A stretch of DNA of 11,054 bases, taken from NCBI GenBank assembly GCA_945487445.1, contig CALYTU010000044.1:1-11054 (forward strand), written 5' to 3'. Shown here piece after piece: positions 1 through 6,651 of this stretch. The notes below the pieces were generated by a model. The model was not told where the DNA came from, searched no databases, and saw only the letters and a program-made list of their open reading frames with translations. This stretch comes from an uncultured Clostridia bacterium (GTDB taxonomy: Bacteria; Bacillota; Clostridia; Oscillospirales; Oscillospiraceae). The stretch's first letter is position 1. The number at the start of each line of letters is the position of its first letter. Both the position numbers and the translations under genes were made by a program.

Positions 1-10
1 GGAAAAGGTC

Positions 11-53
11 AAAAACCGCCCCAGGTGCGGCGGATTTGCGGCACCTGGGGCGG
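11..53 (-). terminator. Rho-independent terminator of the leftward operon
   Basis: A perfect 13-bp inverted repeat (CCGCCCCAGGTGC at 16-28, GCACCTGGGGCGG at 41-53) encloses a 12-nt loop. Read on the minus strand, the GC-rich stem is followed directly by TTTTT (complement of 11-15). It lies about 35 bp beyond the stop codon of the last operon gene, so it probably ends the whole three-gene transcript. Nothing on the plus side supports termination of rightward transcription. Confidence 0.9.
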
Positions 54-88
54 GATCTGAGGGTACTGAATGAAAAATGCTTCGTCTG

Positions 89-577
89 TCAGGCAATCAC
101 CGTGCAGACCAGCTCCACAAACAGCACCGCCTGGCGGGCATGGCGGCTGCGCTTGGACAGGGGCTCGACAAAGCTGACGGCTGCGTGGTCGAAGCGCAAG
201 GCACCGGCGTCATAGAGCGGGGCGACGACGTTGCAGAGTTCGGCGGGCAGATTGCCCACGTCCTCGCCGCGCTTGGTGCGCAGGACAAAGTTGTTGGGGT
301 TGTAGGGGTTCTGTGGGTCCCGCTGCAGGATGACAGGGTCGCCGACGTGCAGCCGCTCGATCATCTCGCTGCGGCCGTCGTAGCGGGTGCCCCGGGACTC
401 AAAGCGCAGGGTCAGGCGGCCGGTGTCCGGGGCCCACAGGCCCTCGGACTGCTGAAGAAACTCCATTTTCCCGGGCTCGTAGTGATCCGGCCGGAGCGTT
501 TCGGACAGAGCGTGGCGCTTATGCAGCTTCTCCGCCTCCCGGAGCAGGGCTTCCAATTGCAGTTGATGTTCACTCAT
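89..577 (-). CDS. HIRAN-domain protein, third gene of the operon
   Basis: This 162-residue protein has a helical, charged N-terminus (about 1-45) followed by a HIRAN-like domain (about 55-135). Visible HIRAN features are the conserved R65-Y66, the turn L76-x-V78-G79-D80, the R86-D87-P-Q-N90-P-Y-N-P-N95 loop, and the G108-N-L-P111 strand followed by A119-P-L-Y. HIRAN domains bind DNA, notably 3' single-stranded ends in eukaryotic HLTF, and in bacteria they occur alone or fused to helicases and nucleases, often near defence genes. Here the domain stands alone with no enzymatic domain, so it is probably a DNA-sensing or adaptor subunit. The start ATG overlaps the upstream stop codon (ATGA, 574-577) and has a GGAGG box at 585-589 on the minus strand with 7-nt spacing, so it is translationally coupled to the 964-residue protein. 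Family assignment is fairly firm; the role is inferred. Confidence 0.85.
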   Translation of the reverse strand: MSEHQLQLEALLREAEKLHKRHALSETLRPDHYEPGKMEFLQQSEGLWAPDTGRLTLRFESRGTRYDGRSEMIERLHVGDPVILQRDPQNPYNPNNFVLRTKRGEDVGNLPAELCNVVAPLYDAGALRFDHAAVSFVEPLSKRSRHARQAVLFVELVCTVIA

Positions 578-3468
578 TGCTGTGCCTCCGCCTCGTCCAC
601 CTCCCGCCAGTAAAGGGCTTCGCTCTCATACAGGCGATCCAGGTGCTTGTCGTAATAGACGCCGCTTTCCGCCACCTTGTAGATCAGATCCAAATGATCC
701 GGGATCGTGCAGCCGTAGGTCTGCTCCATCAGCCTTTGCAGGTCGTAGATGTCCATACTGCCCTCGGCCCGGATCAGCGCGGTCTCGAAGCTCCGGGCGG
801 TCACTTCGCCCGTGCCCTTACGCAGGATGATGCTCTTGAAGATCTGAGAGAATCCGAAGCGCGGGTCGGTACTGAGCAGACTGCCGTAGAACCAGTCGGA
901 AAAGCCCAGCTCATACAGCGGTGCGTCAAAGCCGCTCTGCCGCAGCGAGGCTGCGGAGAACCAGGCTCCGTCCTCCAAACAATCATAAACTGCGTCACGA
1001 AAATCCCGCAGTTCCTGCTTGGTGACGCCCGCCGCGGCGAGCTTTTCAAAGCGCACCAGCTTGCCGGGCTCATACTCCAGCACGTCCAGATCCCGCTTCA
1101 GCGTGTTCAGGATCTGGGAGAACATCATGACGTAGCAGTAGCGCTGACGCAACGGCGCAAGATCCGTGAAATCTTCCCGGGTCAGAAGTGCCCGGAAGAA
1201 GGCGTCCAGGCTGTCATGGTTCCGCAGGGCATAGCGGCTGAGCACCGTGAAGCCCATCTGCTTGAGGTTATAGGGATTGATTTCCTCCGGGTCTGCCCCC
1301 GGCACGCAGCGCTGATAGATCCGCTTGAGCTCGTCCAGGAAGAAGAAATCACCGGAGAGGGCGGCCAGCAGCGCCGCCCGGTGGGGCTCTGTCATGACCT
1401 TCTGGTCAATGGTGTACATGCCCTGGTGATAATAGTCCGCCAGGGGAACCAGGTAGGTGCCGATTATAACGCCGGGATCGTAACCGTATTCCTGACGAAT
1501 GAGCTCCGCCAAATCTGACTGGGAGATAGGGGCGTTCTCCAGCATCAGTTCAAGAAGCGCAGCGTCCCGGTCGAAGGTGCCAAAGAGAAGATTCGGGGCC
1601 CGATTGTATTTGAGCCCATGCCAGCTGCCCTCCGGCACCAGCTTGCGCAGCAGATTGTGAAGTTCATACTGATCCCGGACGTCATAGCGGGCCAGGATCT
1701 CCGGATGCTCCTCCATCAGCTTTGCGGTGGAAATCTCGATATTTTCCAAATCGGCCAGGCCGAGCTCCTCCAGAAGGTCGGAGAAATCCCGGCCATCCAT
1801 GTCGTAGGCCCGCAGGCGCTCGCCATGCTTCCAGAGCAAATATCGATCATCCCGGAGTTTGTTTTTTCTGGTTGCGATTACGGAATCCGTGATATAGACA
1901 TCCTCGTCAAAGGGAACGTCCTGGGCCCGGAGAAAGTCATTATAGAGCTGACAGAAATCGGCAAAGCCTGTATCCTCTTTGCAAAAATGAGTCACCACAT
2001 AGCGCTCCAGCTCGTCCCGCTGCTTCGGCAGCCACTGACCATCAAGATAGAGTTTATCCCGGTTGAGATAGTTGCGGATTCTCTGCCGGAGGCTGGCTCC
2101 CAGCTTCGGATCGCTCGTCGCCTCCTGCAGCGGACGGCGGCGGTGTACCTTTGCAAGCAGATCCAGATAACGCAAGACCGGCGCGGACAGGCCGAACCAC
2201 TGCTCCGCGTCCTGCCTGTCCAGCTCATAGGTCTCATAGAAATAGAGAAAAAAGTCCTCGTCAAAGCGGGGCATGCCGGTCTGCAGGGCAGTCCAGGTCT
2301 GAATCTTTATGTACTCCTTGTTGACGATCTGGCGCACCCGTTCCCGGGTCAGGTCAAAGCTATGGGCCACAGCATCCAGGGTTTCTCCCTGCAGACGGCG
2401 CAGGACGATCTCCCGCTCCCGGTCGCCCAGCTTGGGGCAATCCCGGGCAGCGTCGGCAAAGTGGGGATAGACCCGGTAGCATCGAAAGTCCACATATTCC
2501 AGCTTGTTTCCTGCCAGAAGCTTGCCCACGCAGCGATCCCGCTGCTCCTCCGGGATCTCCGGCAGCTTGTCCGCAAAATCCTGCCGACTGAGGCCGGCAT
2601 CCGGGGCGGACTCGTACAGCCGCAGGAGCTTGCGGCAGACCTTCTCGTCGCTCTCCTGCATCTGGGAAAGGGAAGCGTCGCTCAGGATCGCCCGCAGCTC
2701 TGCCTCGTGTTCCCGTAGCCAGCGTTCCCGGCTGTCCACCACGCTTTTGACGGCCCCTGCGCCTATATTCCGGATGGCCTGCAGGCTTGTGGGCGGAAGG
2801 AACAGGATCTGGCTGAGCGTTCGATATCCGTTGTTCTTCAGCTGGTTTACAGCCCTGTTGTTCATGCCGAGGGTCTCAATAGGCTGGTCATTGGCTTTCA
2901 CATATTCCAGCACCGCCTGCCGGTGCTGCGGCAGATTCACCAAGGTAAGAAGCTCCGGCTGCGCCGGCGCGGTTTCCTTCGGCAGCGTTTCCTTCAGAGC
3001 AGCCAAATAGTCCTGGCAGCTGCGCCAAATCTGATACGCGGTCTGGGCGTCCATGCGGGGCAGACGCCCCAGATCCTGTTCCGAGAGAAACAGAACCGAG
3101 GAAAGAGCTGTCATGTCGTTCAGAACCAACAGATTATAAGCCCGCGTCGGCAGCCCCAACACGTCAATGGTCTCGTTGGCGACGGATGCCATGATTTGTT
3201 GTTTGGGAGAAAGAGAGATTGGCTTTTCTTCCTGCGCTGTACTTGCCAAAGCGTTCGCCTCTGCCAAAGTCCGGTATTCCGCAATCCTTTGCAGGATCTC
3301 CTGCACGGTTTTCCGCCCTGCGCTGGGCAGTTTGAACAGCTCCTCCTCCGTGCAGGGCAGCAGCTCAAAGAGCGTGTGCTTTCCTGCTCGGTGCAGCACG
3401 TTCTGGGCCCGTGCCGAGAGATTCAGCGTGTCGATGGAGATGCTGCGCAGCGTCTTTTCATCTGTCAT
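574..3468 (-). CDS. Large protein with three alpha-CTD-like modules and a sigma-70 region-4-like HTH
   Basis: This 964-residue protein begins with three helix-hairpin-helix modules resembling the RNA polymerase alpha-subunit C-terminal domain, at about residues 8-65, 98-155 and 193-250. Each shows the pattern 'I..L.L..RA.N.L......T...LL......L..L...G'. At about 347-392 lies a sigma-70 region-4-like helix-turn-helix: L347-G-D-R-E-R followed by LTRERVRQI at 373-381, the classic recognition-helix signature. The rest (about 400-964) has no domain I can name. It includes two similar segments near 648-690 and 905-950 (pattern DL..L..Q.YG), which look like repeated winged-helix or helical modules. 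There is no helicase or nuclease motif. The start overlaps the upstream stop (ATGA, 3465-3468) and has an AAGAGG box (3477-3482, minus) at 8-nt spacing. The protein probably binds DNA or RNA polymerase and may serve as the recognition scaffold of the operon; that role is inference. It could instead be a transcription regulator. Confidence 0.85.
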   Translation of the reverse strand: MTDEKTLRSISIDTLNLSARAQNVLHRAGKHTLFELLPCTEEELFKLPSAGRKTVQEILQRIAEYRTLAEANALASTAQEEKPISLSPKQQIMASVANETIDVLGLPTRAYNLLVLNDMTALSSVLFLSEQDLGRLPRMDAQTAYQIWRSCQDYLAALKETLPKETAPAQPELLTLVNLPQHRQAVLEYVKANDQPIETLGMNNRAVNQLKNNGYRTLSQILFLPPTSLQAIRNIGAGAVKSVVDSRERWLREHEAELRAILSDASLSQMQESDEKVCRKLLRLYESAPDAGLSRQDFADKLPEIPEEQRDRCVGKLLAGNKLEYVDFRCYRVYPHFADAARDCPKLGDREREIVLRRLQGETLDAVAHSFDLTRERVRQIVNKEYIKIQTWTALQTGMPRFDEDFFLYFYETYELDRQDAEQWFGLSAPVLRYLDLLAKVHRRRPLQEATSDPKLGASLRQRIRNYLNRDKLYLDGQWLPKQRDELERYVVTHFCKEDTGFADFCQLYNDFLRAQDVPFDEDVYITDSVIATRKNKLRDDRYLLWKHGERLRAYDMDGRDFSDLLEELGLADLENIEISTAKLMEEHPEILARYDVRDQYELHNLLRKLVPEGSWHGLKYNRAPNLLFGTFDRDAALLELMLENAPISQSDLAELIRQEYGYDPGVIIGTYLVPLADYYHQGMYTIDQKVMTEPHRAALLAALSGDFFFLDELKRIYQRCVPGADPEEINPYNLKQMGFTVLSRYALRNHDSLDAFFRALLTREDFTDLAPLRQRYCYVMMFSQILNTLKRDLDVLEYEPGKLVRFEKLAAAGVTKQELRDFRDAVYDCLEDGAWFSAASLRQSGFDAPLYELGFSDWFYGSLLSTDPRFGFSQIFKSIILRKGTGEVTARSFETALIRAEGSMDIYDLQRLMEQTYGCTIPDHLDLIYKVAESGVYYDKHLDRLYESEALYWREVDEAEAQQ

Positions 3469-5189
3469 TTCGCTAACCTCTTGCGGAAGCCCTCCACCAT
3501 TTTGGACAGCTCGTCCAGAGAAGCCTTCAGGCTCTCCCGCTCCTCCGGGTCCAGCCGGTCAAAGAGCCGCGGGTCCACGTCCAACAGAAGGCTCATGCAT
3601 TTGCCCACGTGCTCCGCGGGTTTCGAGTGAAGCTGTGCGGAGCGGGAACGCAGCATGGCTCGCTCCAGGCTGTTCCGGAGCTGATCTGCCAGGGCACTGT
3701 GCTCCAGGGCAAAGCGGTCCAGATCCTCCTTGCCGCGGATCTCGGCGGCGGAGAGCAGGGCCTGCAACTGTGTATGTAATTCCGCCTGTTCCTCGAAGAA
3801 GGCGGGGTAATTGCCGCTGCGAATCAACGCTCGCAGGTCCCGGATAAACTTCCGTTGGTCCGTCACGGCACCGAGCAGCACGTTGTCAAAGCAGATGCTC
3901 TTCAGCTGGGTCTGCTCTTCGGCGTTCAATTGCCGTAGGGGCGCTGTCATCTCGTCAAACAGGCTGTAGACCTGGAATTCTCTGGCCACATGGTACTGCC
4001 CTGGCAGGCGGACTGCCGTCAAGAACTCAGTGATGATCCCGGCAATCTGCAGACGCTTGCGCACATCAGCAACAGGCTCGTTGGCAGAGGCTGCGTATTC
4101 CTCCGGGGTCAGAAGGCCGGTCTCGGTGATGTCCCGGTATGTGCCGACGGCGTAGTCGATCTGGTCATAATCCACCTTCTTCTCCTCGCCGTGCTGAATG
4201 GCCAGCTCCAGCAGCTTGATCTGCTTGCGATCAGCCTGGATGTCCATGTCCATCAGAACGGTCTCAAAGTACAGAGGCTCCGGCGTTACCCGCTGCAGGC
4301 GGCGCAGGCAGGTGAAGCGGCGATTGCCGTCCACGATGCGGCCGTCTGCCAGGGCCACGCCGGGCTCCCGCTGGCCCACCAGGGCAATGTTCCTCTGGGT
4401 TTTGCGGATGGATTCGGGGTTGCTTCCCTCCACAAAGCCCTCGATGACGCCGTTGTAGATGGAACGGTCCAGACCCTGCAGGGACCCCGCCCCGGACTCC
4501 GCCTCATACTGAGTGATCCAGGTGGCAATGCGATCATTCTGGTCGTTGTAGTACAGGGCGTCCAGGCGCACCCGGTAAACCGGATAGAGCACGGTTTTCC
4601 CTCCGTAGGTGACCTTGCGGGTCATGGCAGTCTTTTCCACCGTGGGCGGCCCAAGGTGCAGCAGGCTGCCCTCGGTCAATGCGCCGCGGGCGGAATCGCT
4701 CTCCGGCTGGTTCAGACCACGCTCCACAATGACCGTGCGTTCGGGCACAGCCTTTTCCCGTACAGTCCGGTAGAGCGCCCGGATCTCTTCGGCGCTGTCC
4801 CGGTCCATCTGCTCGCAGAGCAGGGCCATGGTGTCCAGCGCCCGCTCGGTCTCGTGCTGATCCAGATCCTGCTGACCCCGATGGGCAGTGATGTTCCGCA
4901 CGCCCATGAGCTCCCGGGCGTAGGCCCTGCAGCTGAGGTTTAACGTGTCCCTCAGGTCATCGGAGCATTTGCGATCAATCAGACGCAGACAGTTGGCCAC
5001 GTCCAGGGAATCTACCAGTTCTGTATCCTCCCCGTTCCAAGGCAAATCCCGAGGGTCGCCAAGGGTGCGCATGACCTCGTCCCACCACTTGTCCTTATAA
5101 ATCCGCCGCATCCGCTGCCACAAAAAGCCGGACATGGCGGTCAGCAAAATCCGAAAACCACGCTGTACGTATTCAATGTTTTCCTGCAT
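3465..5189 (-). CDS. Swt1-like HEPN plus ParB-like domain protein, first gene of the operon
   Basis: This 574-residue protein has a helical N-terminal domain (about 1-125) that matches Swt1-type HEPN domains and carries R98-N99-I-T-A-H103, the R-x4-H motif of catalytically competent HEPN ribonucleases. From about residue 195 a ParB/sulfiredoxin-like domain follows: 'Y.V.LD.L.YN..N.RI' (box I), then G-R-I-V-D287-G-N-R-R291-F-T (box II), then the polar stretch near LLELAIQHGEEKK (box III). A helix-turn-helix-like segment comes next, around 'ANEPVADVRKRLQIAG'. The C-terminal part is helical. ParB-family domains bind CTP or cleave DNA, and HEPN domains commonly cleave RNA in toxin and abortive-infection systems. 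The ATG at 5189 is preceded by AGAGG (5198-5202, minus) at 8-nt spacing, and it is the first gene after a strong promoter. A combined nucleotide-sensing and RNase effector is my inference; substrate and trigger are unknown. Confidence 0.82.
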   Translation of the reverse strand: MQENIEYVQRGFRILLTAMSGFLWQRMRRIYKDKWWDEVMRTLGDPRDLPWNGEDTELVDSLDVANCLRLIDRKCSDDLRDTLNLSCRAYARELMGVRNITAHRGQQDLDQHETERALDTMALLCEQMDRDSAEEIRALYRTVREKAVPERTVIVERGLNQPESDSARGALTEGSLLHLGPPTVEKTAMTRKVTYGGKTVLYPVYRVRLDALYYNDQNDRIATWITQYEAESGAGSLQGLDRSIYNGVIEGFVEGSNPESIRKTQRNIALVGQREPGVALADGRIVDGNRRFTCLRRLQRVTPEPLYFETVLMDMDIQADRKQIKLLELAIQHGEEKKVDYDQIDYAVGTYRDITETGLLTPEEYAASANEPVADVRKRLQIAGIITEFLTAVRLPGQYHVAREFQVYSLFDEMTAPLRQLNAEEQTQLKSICFDNVLLGAVTDQRKFIRDLRALIRSGNYPAFFEEQAELHTQLQALLSAAEIRGKEDLDRFALEHSALADQLRNSLERAMLRSRSAQLHSKPAEHVGKCMSLLLDVDPRLFDRLDPEERESLKASLDELSKMVEGFRKRLAK

Positions 5190-5277
5190 TTGAATCGCCT
5201 CTGTTTCTGTTTGCTTGTGAAAAGCTGCTCCGTATGGTCATAGGATACCGCTCACAGCACAATTGATGTTCCTTTTC

Positions 5278-5306
5278 ATTATACGGCACAAAAGCAATCA
5301 ATGCAA
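5278..5306 (-). promoter_or_regulatory. Sigma-A promoter of the HEPN-ParB operon
   Basis: On the minus strand the -35 box TTGCAT (5301-5306) and a perfect -10 box TATAAT (5278-5283) are separated by 17 bp, the ideal spacing. Transcription should start near 5271, leaving a leader of about 80 nt before the ATG at 5189. No inverted repeat overlaps the promoter, so no operator is evident, and no regulator gene is encoded in the operon. Strong constitutive expression is therefore the simplest reading. Confidence 0.75.
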
Positions 5307-5515
5307 GCAAAAAAGACATTACCGAGGCCAGCATGTCGAAAATAAAACTATGTCCCGGGCTTTATTTTTCTCGAGTTCTGTCCTACCAAGTGAGGGGGAA
5401 ACCTTCTCGCGAAAGGACGGAGCAAAAGCTGCGCTTTGCCGGTTCTCGTGGAAGCAAAAAATTATTGGATAGCTGCTAAAAATGCGGCTGTTTCGTTTTG
5501 CCCAACTAAGTGAAG

Positions 5516-5558
5516 ATGTGCATGTTCCTTGAAAATTTTTCGTCAGGAAACTGCACAT
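5516..5558. repeat. Imperfect inverted repeat between operon and repeat array
   Basis: ATGTGCA (5516-5522) pairs with TGCACAT (5552-5558), and inside it GTTCC (5524-5528) pairs with GGAA plus C (5546-5551). There is one bulged base on each side. The 17-nt loop is AT-rich. It lies just before the 73-bp periodic array and in a gene-free stretch. No T-tract follows on either strand, so it is not a standard terminator. It could be a protein-binding palindrome of a replication or recombination site; function unknown. Confidence 0.5.
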
Positions 5559-5562
5559 TTCA

Positions 5563-5899
5563 CCCTCAAAATCTGGATAAGCAGAGGGATCTGAAAAAAG
5601 TCGGTGCCGATGGGCGAAAAATGGTTATTTTTTGGAGGGTAAAATCTGGATATGTAGAGGGATTCCAGTTGCGCAAGCCAATTGTAAGTATTTCGTGAAC
5701 AATTCATCAAAACACACGCCATTTCCCTCCTCAAAATCTGGATAAGTAGAAGGACATGAAATAATTCTACGCTGGCAGGCGAAATCTGGTTATATTTTGC
5801 CGGTGTAAATCTGGATATGTAGAGGGATTTCAAAATAACTGAGAAAAAATTGAAAAACCTGTAGCCATTTTAACCCTCTGAATCACAATTAGTGGAGGG
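5563..5899. repeat. Periodic array of diverged 22-bp repeats (73-bp spacing)
   Basis: At least five related units share the core TCTGGATAWGTAGAGGG or a diverged form of it. Their GAGGG (or GAAGG) boxes start at 5584, 5657, 5749, 5822 and 5895, giving spacings of 73, 92, 73 and 73 bp, close to whole numbers of helical turns for the 73-bp steps. Units 1 and 5 are bounded by CCCTC and GAGGG, an inverted pair exactly 16 nt apart, although the sequence between them differs greatly. Two weaker copies (GGTTATWTTTTG, near 5622 and 5788) precede units 2 and 4. The A-x-B arrangement of 5563-5663 recurs at 5729-5828, so part of the array arose by duplication. The region is AT-rich compared with its flanks and lies between the divergent operon and the mobilization genes. 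It resembles iterons or an operator/recombinase-binding array. It is not a CRISPR, since the repeats are degenerate and the intervals are related to one another. Confidence 0.8.
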
Positions 5900-6036
5900 A
5901 CTACAAACTGATATCACATACAACTGAATACCCGTCCGATGGGGATACCGCTGCGACGATGGCCGGAGAGCCGGAGCGGAGGACAACGCCGGGGAGACAA
6001 CCGGGCAGGAACGACGTCGGGGACAACGGGATACGA

Positions 6037-6072
6037 CTCTTGGAAAGGAGGGATAGAAGACGATTCCAAGAG
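6037..6072 (+). repeat. 9-bp inverted repeat in the mob leader
   Basis: CTCTTGGAA (6037-6045) and TTCCAAGAG (6064-6072) are perfectly complementary, enclosing an 18-nt purine-rich loop that contains AAAGGAGGGA. In RNA the loop would display an anti-SD-like purine tract. It may be a relaxosome protein site or part of a structured leader. Confidence 0.6.
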
Positions 6073-6109
6073 ATACGGAGCCGATAAAGATGGCGACGGA
6101 TTACAGGCT

Positions 6110-6142
6110 CCATCCGAAGCCCAGCGAAGCGGGTTCGGATGG
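6110..6142 (+). repeat. Strong hairpin in the mob leader
   Basis: CCATCCGAA (6110-6118) pairs perfectly with TTCGGATGG (6134-6142). After one bulged G, CCC (6120-6122) pairs with GGG (6131-6133), giving a 12-bp stem with an 8-nt loop. No U-tract follows, so it is not a terminator. It is the most stable structure in the leader. Confidence 0.65.
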
Positions 6143-6229
6143 AAGAGGAAGACACGCGGAATGAATGAGCTTTCGCGCTTGCGGGGAAGCGAACGATATG
6201 GAGCTATGTCTGACGATATAGCGAGCATC

Positions 6230-6249
6230 GGATTGTGTCGTCACAATCC
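6230..6249 (+). promoter_or_regulatory. Candidate oriT inverted repeat
   Basis: GGATTGTG (6230-6237) and CACAATCC (6242-6249) form a perfect 8-bp inverted repeat with the 4-nt loop TCGT. It is followed at once by ACCCAGGG and a second small hairpin (6253-6266). An inverted repeat followed by the nick site a few bases away is the usual arrangement in relaxase-dependent origins. The site is about 90 bp upstream of the mobC-like gene. The nick position cannot be fixed from sequence alone. Confidence 0.5.
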
Positions 6250-6339
6250 ACCCAGGGAGAGCCCTGAATACCCCGCAGCCGGAACGGCAAAGCACCGGCT
6301 GAAAGGAAAACCCAAATTACAAATGGAAAGGACGATTCA

Positions 6340-6651
6340 ATGGAAAAAGAAAACGACAAGATTAAGTTCACCCTGCGCATGAACGAAAAGCAAAAGCGCA
6401 AGCTGGCTCGGCTGGCTGAAAAGGCTGGCGTCTCTCAGTCCCGGTATTTACTGGGGCTGCTGGACGGTCTCTCTTTTCAACCCAGACCGCCCCGGGTGTT
6501 CTGGGATCTGATGAAGGAGCTGTACTCCCTGCACAAGCTTCTGGTACAGTTTGGAAAGGAGCAGCCCATTTTCCTGCGAGCGGCCAACGCCCTGGAGCTG
6601 TTCACCGAACGCCTCCAGAAGGTCATGACGGAGCCGGAGGAGGTGCTGTGA
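6340..6651 (+). CDS. mobC: MobC-like relaxosome accessory protein
   Basis: This 103-residue protein begins with a ribbon-helix-helix-like segment (about 8-42: KIKFTLRMNEKQKRKLARLA, then a second helix AGVSQSRYLLGLLDG). A helical part follows, typical of small MobC-type accessory proteins that bind oriT and help the relaxase nick it. The ATG at 6340 has GGAAAGGA at 6325-6332. Its TGA (6649-6651) shares one base with the relaxase ATG (TGATG), so the two are translationally coupled. The position directly upstream of a MOBP relaxase and downstream of the hairpin-rich region supports the call. The gene symbol is by analogy, since these proteins are poorly conserved. Confidence 0.75.
   Translation: MEKENDKIKFTLRMNEKQKRKLARLAEKAGVSQSRYLLGLLDGLSFQPRPPRVFWDLMKELYSLHKLLVQFGKEQPIFLRAANALELFTERLQKVMTEPEEVL

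Larger units (their letters stand above)
5930..6300 (+). other. Hairpin-rich noncoding leader, probable oriT region
   Basis: This gene-free stretch upstream of the mobC-like gene is packed with inverted repeats: CCGG-agag-CCGG (near 5962-5973), a 9-bp pair at 6037-6072, a 9-bp pair at 6110-6142, GCTAT/ATAGC at 6203-6222, an 8-bp pair at 6230-6249, CAGGG-agag-CCCTG at 6253-6266, and AGCCGG/CCGGCT at 6277-6300. It also contains three GGNGACAAC-like repeats between about 5981 and 6029. Transfer origins of MOBP elements lie next to the mobC/relaxase genes and contain such repeats, so an oriT is the best explanation. The structures also allow a structured leader RNA or small RNA. Open frames here are short and lack ribosome binding sites. 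No clear promoter was recognised. Confidence 0.55.

Noticed and set aside
577..1518. Long plus-strand open frame (313 codons) opposite the 964-residue gene; similar ones at 1618-2718 and 3990-4943.
   Set aside because: Antisense shadows of GC-rich genes: the minus-strand frames have recognisable domains, ribosome binding sites and coupled starts, while these have no recognisable family or operon context.
5240..5270. Sequence resembling part of a lac-type operator (AATTGTG...GTGAGCGG on the minus strand) in the operon leader.
   Set aside because: Only partial resemblance with no dyad symmetry; no LacI-family gene nearby.
5263..5472. Plus-strand open frame of 69 codons overlapping the operon promoter.
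   Set aside because: No ribosome binding site and low-complexity, unrecognisable protein; it covers the minus-strand promoter.
5543..5833. Minus-strand open frame of 96 codons across the repeat array, with an internally repeated peptide.
   Set aside because: The peptide repeat only mirrors the DNA repeats; no ribosome binding site, and composition and context do not suggest a gene.
5563..5899. CRISPR-like array of spaced repeats.
   Set aside because: Repeats are degenerate, the intervals are unequal (73/92 bp period) and related to each other, and no cas genes are present.
5939..6382. Plus-strand open frame of 147 codons through the hairpin region, and minus-strand frames opposite it.
   Set aside because: It runs into the mobC-like gene in another frame, lacks a ribosome binding site, and its composition follows the hairpin-rich DNA.
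6648..6650. GTG start one codon upstream for the relaxase.
   Set aside because: The ATG at 6651 has better spacing from GGAGGAGG and forms the usual TGATG overlap with mobC.
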